A stretch of DNA of 5,883 nt. Origin: an uncultured bacterium (GTDB taxonomy: Bacteria; Pseudomonadota; Gammaproteobacteria; Burkholderiales; Burkholderiaceae_D). Shown here piece after piece: positions 1 through 4,830 of the stretch; within the stretch, counting starts at the first letter, position 1, and each line of letters opens with the position of its first letter. The notes under the pieces are model-generated. The model had not been told where the DNA came from. It worked only from the letters and a program-made list of their open reading frames with translations, and did no database searches. A program made the translations under genes and the position numbers. The stretch is taken from NCBI GenBank assembly GCA_903872555.1, contig CAIQLE010000054.1, forward strand, positions 1 through 5,883, written 5' to 3'.

Positions 1-235
1 CAAGCGCAAAACTATCGAAACGCGCATCAAGCGACTGGAAGAAAAAATCGCCGAGCTGCATCAGCAAAAATCAGCGCTCGATGCCAAACTGGTCGAACCG
101 GATATTTACGATAACAGCCGCAAGTCTGAACTCAAGACCTTGCAAGAAGCACAGGCTGTCTGCAGCAAGGATTTGGAGCAGCTGGAAGCTGAGTGGCTGG
201 AACAACAGGAATCACTGGAAAACAGCGGAGCCTGA
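1..235 (+). CDS. yheS: ABC-F family ATPase, YheS-like, C-terminal end (partial)
   Basis: This is the last 77 residues of a gene whose start lies outside the window; the open frame begins at base 2 and ends with TGA at 233-235. The peptide is highly charged and helical (RIKRLEEKIAEL, then KLVEPDIYDNSRKSEL, then QLEAEWLEQQESLE). This matches the C-terminal coiled-coil extension of ABC-F ATPases; the IYDNSRKSEL segment resembles the LYDQSRKAEL segment that I recall from E. coli YheS. ABC-F proteins are soluble, carry two ATP-binding cassettes and no membrane domain, and act on ribosomes. The ATPase domains are not visible, so activity cannot be judged. The alternative is another ABC-F branch such as Uup. 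Family assignment is firm; the YheS assignment is likely but rests on a short tail. No strong terminator follows; AGGCAG at 253-258 could pair with CTGCCT at 284-289 before a short T run, but the loop is 25 nt. Confidence 0.82.
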   Translation, partial: KRKTIETRIKRLEEKIAELHQQKSALDAKLVEPDIYDNSRKSELKTLQEAQAVCSKDLEQLEAEWLEQQESLENSGA

Positions 236-365
236 AGGCAAGTATCAGTATCAGGCAGCGTATCGAAGTCTCTGGAAAAACACCTGCCTTTGATAGAAAC
301 ACAGATGGTCGATATTCAATCAAAACAATCAAATATTGAACAATCAATGAGCGATTGCTGAAGGC

Positions 366-398
366 TTACTGAGCAATTACTGAGCATTTACTGAGCAA
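366..398. repeat. Three-copy 11-bp tandem repeat, TTACTGAGCAA
   Basis: Three abutting copies of TTACTGAGCAA occupy 366-376, 377-387 and 388-398. The middle copy differs only in its last base (T instead of A). The 11-bp period is close to one turn of the DNA helix, so bound proteins would sit on the same face, as in iteron or activator-site arrays. It lies about 160-195 bases before the ankyrin gene start. There are no spacers, so it is not a CRISPR. A simple replication-slippage origin is equally possible. Confidence 0.8.
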
Positions 399-417
399 TT
401 GTCCTCATAATGAAAAC

Positions 418-443
418 ATCATCATTTGAATTCAAATGATGAT
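418..443. promoter_or_regulatory. Perfect 26-bp palindrome, possible operator
   Basis: Bases 418-430 and 431-443 are exact reverse complements, 13 bp per arm with no spacer; the centre is an EcoRI-type GAATTC at 428-433 and the outer arms read ATCATCATTTGAA. Perfect continuous dyad symmetry of this length is typical of a site for a dimeric transcription factor. It could also extrude as a hairpin, but no T run follows, so it is not a standard terminator. The symmetry is seen directly; the operator role is inferred. Confidence 0.55.
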
Positions 444-501
444 CAAATCGGTCTTTCATTTATTAAGCAACACGATATTTATTTCTCACTGCATAGTTAG
501 A

Positions 502-548
502 ATGAAGAAACGCTTGAGCCTATGCAAAGCTCATGATCATTTCTTCAT
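502..548 (+). promoter_or_regulatory. Two-part stem-loop just upstream of the ankyrin gene start
   Basis: An outer 9-bp stem pairs ATGAAGAAA (502-510) with TTTCTTCAT (540-548). Inside it a 5-bp stem pairs TGAGC (515-519) with GCTCA (529-533) around a 9-nt loop. The two stems are separated by an internal loop of CGCT opposite TGATCA. The structure ends 12 bases before the ATG at 561, so if transcribed it would lie in the 5' leader and could affect ribosome access. No T tract follows, which argues against a terminator. Function is inferred from position only. Confidence 0.45.
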
Positions 549-560
549 CATTGCGGAACT

Positions 561-2759
561 ATGTTCAATGATGGGCGACTGAGTTCGAAATTTTTTCAAC
601 TCTTTGGGCTCATTATGCAACCCTTTCAACCCGGTCAGGTTCCGCCCTCTTACCCACTACATAACCACGACAGAACGCAAGCGCCGAATAACGCACAACA
701 ATGCTTGATCGATGCAGTTGAATACGCGAGTAAAGAAGAATTGCCTCTATTGTTAGATCGCGCATTGCAACGCGGTGCGAATCTGAATTTTTGTTCTTCC
801 TACAATTGCAATGTGCTGGTCAAGGCCGTTCGGGCCAACAAACCTTGGGCGATTTCCATGCTGATGGCGCGCGGCGCTGATCTTCCTCCGCATCCTCCTA
901 ATGGATTCGATATGCTGATGGAAGCCTGTCGTGATGGTCATCTGGATTTGGTCAGGGCGCTGATCGATGTTGCACATATGTCCATATTTAGTGAGGATCA
1001 TCACGGCAAAACAGCCTTGCACTATGCAGTGATTTCAGAGTCGCCCGAAATTGTCGGCCTGCTCCTTGAAAATGGGGCAGAAACAGATGCGCTCGCTAAA
1101 TTCATTCCTCACGATGAGATCCCTGGGATTTTTCCTCCCTATGCGGGACTGAATAATTCAGCTATCACACCATTGATGATCGCCGCCGCACAGGGAAATG
1201 TAGCCATCTGTGAAGCCTTGCTCGAACACGACGCCAAGCCTGATCATGGCGGATGTTCAGCACTGCTTATGGCAGCGCTTCATAAAAATAAATCGAGTTT
1301 TAATCTTTTACTGGCCAGAGGAGCAAAGCTTTCTGACTGCCACGACGAATTCGGTCACAAAGGTCTGGCGGCTTGCATCATGAATCACGTGCCCGTGGAA
1401 TACCTCAGAAAATTGGTAAATCAGCACAATTTTTCTGCAGATGAAGGCGCGATCAATTCACTATTGGGAAATGCCATAGTGAGTAAGGATCAGCAAGTCA
1501 TCGCCTTGCTGATGGCTTGCGATATTCCAGTAGAAGCTTATTCTTTGACCGAACATACAGTCTGGGATCTGGTACTGCCAGAGGGAATACAAGCCTCGCA
1601 CAACGCCAACCTGCTGACAGCAGGATGCAATCGGAAGATCAAGCCGGAAATAGATGCAGAATTTCTGAAAATGCTGGCTGACATCATTGCGAATTGCTCT
1701 AAACCGGCATCGCTGGCATCGAAAGGAATTTTTACAAGCTTACTGGTGAAAGCGATGCCAGAACTGCGCCGGATTGCGGATTTATCAGATCACATCACGA
1801 GCCTGCAATGCGCACTGATGACTTGCTGGCTGCTTAAGCAGTCGCTGCCCTTAGTACCCGTGCCTTTCAAGCCTGAGGATATGCAATCGATGGCAAGGGA
1901 TGAGCAATGGCATTTCAAAACAGAAAAGGATATGTATACACAAGGCAAAGCTTTGTCGGAAGGCTCAGCAAAAGTGATTCAGCATTGCATGCAACAACTT
2001 CAACACTCATTGACGCTGGAATTTTTCCTCAGCTGTGCACAGGATTGTCCTGATGACAGATCTTTGGCTAGCTTCATGAAAAGACGACTGGCTGAAAATA
2101 GTGGCGTTCCTACAGCTGTCATACAGTTCGTCGTGGATGCCTGGATGAGTGCGGCACAATGGACGAAAGACTGGTTGGTGGCGCCTGATTCTATGGAAGA
2201 TGGCAACCGTTTCCTGCTCGCCCTGACACACAACCTGATGCTAAAAAAGCTGGACGATTTCGAGTATCAAGACAACGCCCTGGTCAGGCAGTGCATTGAA
2301 ACCATCAAGGAAGCACTTCCGATTGAAGCTCATCCTCTGAGTCGCTTTTGTTCCAATCCGGTCAAATGGCTGCGTCAGCTCGAAAACCGTAGCAATCTGC
2401 GGCCAGTCAATGTCGATGAACTGACCAACAACTTAGAGTTAGCACTGGGCTTGCCTGTGACAACCTGCCGCAATCTCGCCAACATATGGAAGAACGCCAT
2501 CGATGCCGCGGGTCGCTCCCCTGCCTGGCATAACCCGGCCGAACTGCAGCAATTCCTGGAACGTCTCATGGCCTTGAATATCTACGGCGTGATGACGGAT
2601 GAAAACAGCAGCAAGATCATGCCGAAAATAGACATTGCCCTGCTGGAGTTCTGGAAAAGCAAGGTGTTCAGTACACGCCCTGCAGCTACTCAGGGACAAA
2701 AACGCACTGCCGAGGATGAAGCGCCCGGCGCCCCGCCACGCAAGGAGGCGCGGAACTGA
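561..2759 (+). CDS. Ankyrin-repeat protein with long helical C-terminal region and basic NLS-like tail
   Basis: This 732-residue protein has about six recognisable ankyrin repeats between residues 46 and 262. The clearest is residues 148-176, with HGKTALHYA followed by EIVGLLLENGAETD; others are near 46-78, 82-113, 114-147, 198-229 (TPLMIAAAQGN) and 230-260 (LLLARGAKL). Degenerate copies may continue to about 340. Ankyrin repeats bind other proteins, so a binding role is likely, but the partner is unknown. Residues 345-700 are mostly helical and match no family I recognise. The last 28 residues are polar and basic, with KR at 714-715 and RKEAR at 727-731. There is no signal peptide or clear membrane segment. 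The start is uncertain: neither ATG 561 nor the in-frame ATG 615 (MQPFQPGQ) has a good Shine-Dalgarno sequence. The last 59 bases are about 70% G+C by my count, well above the gene body. A host-directed effector is possible but unproven. Confidence 0.82.
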   Translation: MFNDGRLSSKFFQLFGLIMQPFQPGQVPPSYPLHNHDRTQAPNNAQQCLIDAVEYASKEELPLLLDRALQRGANLNFCSSYNCNVLVKAVRANKPWAISMLMARGADLPPHPPNGFDMLMEACRDGHLDLVRALIDVAHMSIFSEDHHGKTALHYAVISESPEIVGLLLENGAETDALAKFIPHDEIPGIFPPYAGLNNSAITPLMIAAAQGNVAICEALLEHDAKPDHGGCSALLMAALHKNKSSFNLLLARGAKLSDCHDEFGHKGLAACIMNHVPVEYLRKLVNQHNFSADEGAINSLLGNAIVSKDQQVIALLMACDIPVEAYSLTEHTVWDLVLPEGIQASHNANLLTAGCNRKIKPEIDAEFLKMLADIIANCSKPASLASKGIFTSLLVKAMPELRRIADLSDHITSLQCALMTCWLLKQSLPLVPVPFKPEDMQSMARDEQWHFKTEKDMYTQGKALSEGSAKVIQHCMQQLQHSLTLEFFLSCAQDCPDDRSLASFMKRRLAENSGVPTAVIQFVVDAWMSAAQWTKDWLVAPDSMEDGNRFLLALTHNLMLKKLDDFEYQDNALVRQCIETIKEALPIEAHPLSRFCSNPVKWLRQLENRSNLRPVNVDELTNNLELALGLPVTTCRNLANIWKNAIDAAGRSPAWHNPAELQQFLERLMALNIYGVMTDENSSKIMPKIDIALLEFWKSKVFSTRPAATQGQKRTAEDEAPGAPPRKEARN

Positions 2760-2766
2760 GCGCCTG

Positions 2767-2785
2767 ATCCCGAATGCGGGATAAT
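2767..2785 (+). promoter_or_regulatory. Small perfect hairpin overlapping a -10-like box before the racemase gene
   Basis: ATCCCG (2767-2772) and CGGGAT (2777-2782) pair perfectly around the four-base loop AATG. The right arm runs into GATAAT at 2780-2785, which matches the -10 consensus TATAAT at five of six positions and ends six bases before the ATG at 2792. A transcript from this box would start at or next to that ATG, giving a leaderless mRNA. No matching -35 box is seen at the expected distance, so promoter activity is tentative. The hairpin could instead weakly separate the ankyrin transcript from the next gene. Confidence 0.4.
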
Positions 2786-2791
2786 CGCTGC

Positions 2792-3898
2792 ATGAAGACA
2801 CTTGAAACGACATGCAGCGACACCGCCCTTCCGCTCACTGGCATTACTGTGCTCGATCTCACCCGTCTGCTTCCCGGCCCGCTGGCGACTATGCATCTGG
2901 CCGATATGGGCGCGACCGTCATTAAGATTGAAGACAAGGGTGCGGGCGACTATGCGCGCAGCATGAGCCATGTAAAAAATGAACTGTCGCAGCTGTTCAT
3001 TGCCGTCAATCGTGGCAAGCAGTTCATGCAGCTAGATCTGAAAGACGCCGCTGACCGTGAGCAGTTTCTGACCTTGGTCGATACTGCCGATGTGGTGGTC
3101 GAAAGCTTTCGGCCGGGTGTGATGCACAGGCTGGGACTGGATTGGTCAGTACTCAAGGCACGTAATCCGCAGCTCGTGATGTGCGCCATAACAGGCTACG
3201 GCCAGCATGGGCCACTGGCGCAGGCGGCAGGTCATGATATCAACTACATAGGCTACGCCGGCATGCTGGCACAAAACGCCGACGATACTGGCCGGCCTGT
3301 GTTGCCGAACCTGCAAATTGGCGATCTGCTCGGTGGTTCACAGACGGCCGTGCAAGGTATCTTAGCGGCGCTGCTGGCCGTGAAGATGGGAGGCACCGGG
3401 CGCTTCGTCGATGTGGCCATGACGGATGCTGTGTTCGCCCACAATCTCATGCCCCTGCTGGCGCTGAATGCGATGGGACAAAGTGCGCCACCGGCACGTG
3501 ATTTTCTGACGGGTGGTCTGCCCTGCTACAACATCTACCGGACCAGCGACAATAAATACATGGCCGTCGGTGCACTGGAGCTGAAATTCTGGGAAGTCTG
3601 CTGCGACATTCTCAAAAGAAGCGATCTGAAATCACGCCACTGGTCCTTAGGGCAGGCAATCGGTGGTGAGGATGCCATGGCACTCAAGGCTGAACTCGAT
3701 GAACTGTTTGCTCAACGCAGCAGGGATGAATGGGCAGCCTTGTTCGAACCAGCAGATTGCTGCGTAACACCAGTGATCGGCGTAGAAGAAGCCATCAGTC
3801 ATCCTCATTTCGTCGAACGCAAAATGACAGAAACTATCGAACACAGCACAGAAGGTCGATGTGTGATCACAAGACCCAGTGTGACATTCAAAAACTAA
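2792..3898 (+). CDS. Alpha-methylacyl-CoA racemase, CaiB/BaiF (class III CoA-transferase) family
   Basis: This 368-residue protein is predicted to interconvert the (R) and (S) forms of 2-methylacyl-CoA thioesters, a step that lets branched-chain fatty acids or sterol side chains enter beta-oxidation in the cytosol. The family opening LTGITVLDLTRLLPGP is at residues 15-30, followed by ESFRPGV (104-110), AGHDINYIGYAG (146-157), GDLLGG (177-182) and VGALE (259-263). His148, Asp178 and Glu263 have the same 30- and 85-residue spacings as His126, Asp156 and Glu241 of the Mycobacterium tuberculosis racemase MCR as I remember it, which favours a racemase over a formyl-CoA or carnitine CoA-transferase. 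The length is normal for the family. I chose ATG 2792 because it fits the -10-like box just upstream; ATG 2774 would add six residues. Neither has a close Shine-Dalgarno sequence. It begins 32 bases after the ankyrin gene; read-through from it is possible. Confidence 0.88.
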   Translation: MKTLETTCSDTALPLTGITVLDLTRLLPGPLATMHLADMGATVIKIEDKGAGDYARSMSHVKNELSQLFIAVNRGKQFMQLDLKDAADREQFLTLVDTADVVVESFRPGVMHRLGLDWSVLKARNPQLVMCAITGYGQHGPLAQAAGHDINYIGYAGMLAQNADDTGRPVLPNLQIGDLLGGSQTAVQGILAALLAVKMGGTGRFVDVAMTDAVFAHNLMPLLALNAMGQSAPPARDFLTGGLPCYNIYRTSDNKYMAVGALELKFWEVCCDILKRSDLKSRHWSLGQAIGGEDAMALKAELDELFAQRSRDEWAALFEPADCCVTPVIGVEEAISHPHFVERKMTETIEHSTEGRCVITRPSVTFKN

Positions 3899-4002
3899 AA
3901 AAATAAGGACGGCCGCAAAACTTTAAGAATGAAATTGATACAGATGTGGCGAGCAATGGCTCAACAGCTTTTCAACATCAATTGTCTATCTAAGGAGTTT
4001 TC

Positions 4003-4497
4003 ATGGCACTTCCGGTCAGCGCAAATACACTCAAGCCAGTTCCTCATTCGATCAGTTCCTCCCAACGTTACCGGGCCGATGGCGTTACCGATATCCTTGT
4101 CGAAGGATTTCCAACGCCCGATGCAGCCATACGCATGGTCAGCCGCAATGCGACCTGTGTAGTCGACTGGAGCATGGAATCGGGTGCAATGACTATCTCT
4201 GCCACCAGCAAAGGGGGTCAACAGCCTGCCACGCTAGAGATCGCTAATTTCATGGTGGTCAATCGGTCCGTAGGCAAGCTGACCATGACCGACGCAGCCT
4301 ATCGCCGTGAAATTGAACCTAGCCTGAACGGACCTGGTCCGTCGGAATCAGGTTTTCCTCACGAAGACCAACCCAATTCATCCACCCTTTCTCCCAATGT
4401 CATCCAGTGGGAGATGGCAAGCGACACGCTGAGTATCTCCATCAATTCACCGACCACGATCCGACTGCCGGCGGCGCCCCCAGCGGTTTCGCAATAA
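4003..4497 (+). CDS. Hypothetical protein with internal duplicated W-x-M-x-S motif
   Basis: I do not recognise this 164-residue protein. It is supported as a gene by a strong ribosome binding site, AAGGAG at 3992-3997, five bases before the ATG, and by a full-length open frame with ordinary codon use. It has no signal peptide and no membrane segment, so it is probably cytoplasmic. The composition (many V, I, T, S alternations) suggests beta strands, with a Pro/Gly/Ser/Asn-rich linker at about residues 105-131 and a Pro/Ala-rich end. Residues 52-69 (core VVDWSMESGAMTIS) and 132-149 (core VIQWEMASDTLSIS) align without gaps and are seven of 18 identical, indicating two related strand units 80 residues apart. 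A strong hairpin follows its stop by about 20 bases, so it probably forms its own transcription unit, 104 bases after the racemase gene. Its function is unknown. Confidence 0.75.
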   Translation: MALPVSANTLKPVPHSISSSQRYRADGVTDILVEGFPTPDAAIRMVSRNATCVVDWSMESGAMTISATSKGGQQPATLEIANFMVVNRSVGKLTMTDAAYRREIEPSLNGPGPSESGFPHEDQPNSSTLSPNVIQWEMASDTLSISINSPTTIRLPAAPPAVSQ

Positions 4498-4516
4498 TTC
4501 GCCGGTCAAACTCTCA

Positions 4517-4547
4517 GGTACGGGGCCAGGCATGCCTGCTCCGTACC
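4517..4547. terminator. Strong hairpin after the hypothetical gene, probable terminator without T tract
   Basis: GGTACGGGG (4517-4525) pairs with CTCCGTACC (4539-4547) with one G-T pair. After a bulged C at 4526 the stem continues with CAGG (4527-4530) against CCTG (4535-4538), closing on the loop CATG. That gives 13 pairs, mostly G-C. It begins 19 bases after the stop codon, where a terminator is expected, but neither strand has a run of T beyond the stem, so it may act as a transcript-end stabiliser, a Rho-assisted site or an inefficient terminator. Confidence 0.55.
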
Positions 4548-4677
4548 CGGAACACCCAAATTAATCGGCTTTAAATGACATATATATCTGCATCAACCGC
4601 CGTAATTAATCGACAAAACACCGCATCAATCCACAAAATTTTCACTGTCCTGCGGAAACTACTTGCACAGGGGTATA

Positions 4678-4686
4678 TGTTAAAAT
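4678..4686 (+). promoter_or_regulatory. Candidate extended -10 promoter for fdnG
   Basis: TGT-TAAAAT at 4678-4686 fits the extended -10 pattern TGn-TATAAT, five of six in the hexamer. It lies in the A/T-rich zone about 145 bases before the fdnG start. TTGCAC at 4663-4668 looks like a -35 box, but only 12 bases separate it from this hexamer, so the two cannot work together as a standard pair. Transcription from here would give a leader of about 135-140 nt that includes the stem-loop at 4747-4793. Confidence 0.35.
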
Positions 4687-4736
4687 CGTAATAGCTCAGT
4701 AATGAAATTGTCGGAATAAATCCCCTATTTCTTGCT

Positions 4737-4793
4737 GCACCGGTGCCGCTAGCCCGGGTCGCCGAGCAATCCGTTCGGCGTTCAGGTCTAGCG
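4737..4793 (+). promoter_or_regulatory. Self-complementary G/C-rich leader element upstream of fdnG
   Basis: GCACCGGTGC at 4737-4746 is a perfect 10-bp palindrome. Directly after it, CGCTAG (4747-4752) pairs with CTAGCG (4788-4793), CC (4754-4755) with GG (4785-4786), and CGCCGA (4760-4765) with TCGGCG (4775-4780) around a 9-nt loop, giving a long interrupted stem-loop. It ends 28 bases before the ribosome binding site. Such a structure in a leader could be a riboswitch, a protein-binding site or an mRNA stabiliser. Because fdnG encodes a molybdopterin-dependent enzyme, a cofactor-sensing role is conceivable, but I cannot match it to the known Moco RNA motif. Confidence 0.35.
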
Positions 4794-4830
4794 ACTCCAC
4801 TCTTTCCCAATAAACTTCTTCGGAGTTTTG

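Larger units (their letters stand above)
236..560. other. A/T-rich intergenic region upstream of the ankyrin gene
   Basis: I see no credible gene in this 325-base stretch; the short open frames that reach into it have no family resemblance or ribosome binding site. It is markedly richer in A/T than the flanking genes. From left to right it holds a double AGTATC (241-252), three copies of CAATCAA (317-323, 326-332, 341-347), a three-unit 11-bp tandem repeat (366-398), a perfect palindrome (418-443) and a two-part hairpin (502-548). No convincing -35/-10 pair could be fixed by eye, so the transcription start of the downstream gene is unknown. The density of symmetric elements suggests a regulated promoter. 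Confidence 0.6.
4498..4830. other. Intergenic region and leader upstream of formate dehydrogenase
   Basis: This 333-base stretch holds no convincing gene. It has three zones. The first contains the strong hairpin at 4517-4547. The second, roughly 4551-4735, is A/T-rich and promoter-like, with GCATCAA repeated at 4590-4596 and 4623-4629 (33 bp apart), a related pair CGACAAAACA (4611-4620) and CCACAAAATT (4631-4640) 20 bp apart, and an extended -10 box at 4678-4686. The third, 4737-4793, is G/C-rich and strongly self-complementary. The ribosome binding site for fdnG is GGAG at 4822-4825. No clear FNR-type half-site pair was found. Confidence 0.6.

Noticed and set aside
253..292. Intrinsic terminator of the ABC-F gene
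   Set aside because: The stem is only 6 bp with a 25-nt loop and just three T after it; too weak to call.
132..347. 71-residue open frame on the minus strand
   Set aside because: It is antisense to the ABC-F coding end and runs into the repeat-rich intergenic region, with no family signal.
366..398. CRISPR array
   Set aside because: The repeats are 11 bp and abut each other with no spacers, and no cas genes are present.
3929..4162. 77-residue open frame on the plus strand
   Set aside because: It overlaps the next gene in another frame, which has a much better ribosome binding site and composition; no Shine-Dalgarno sequence is close to this start.
4650..4670. Sigma-54 promoter (GG near 4654, GC near 4665)
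   Set aside because: Only nine bases separate GG and GC instead of ten, and the flanking consensus is poor.
4686..4720. tRNA remnant, suggested by TAGCTCAGT resembling a D-arm
   Set aside because: No acceptor stem, anticodon arm or T-arm can be built around it.
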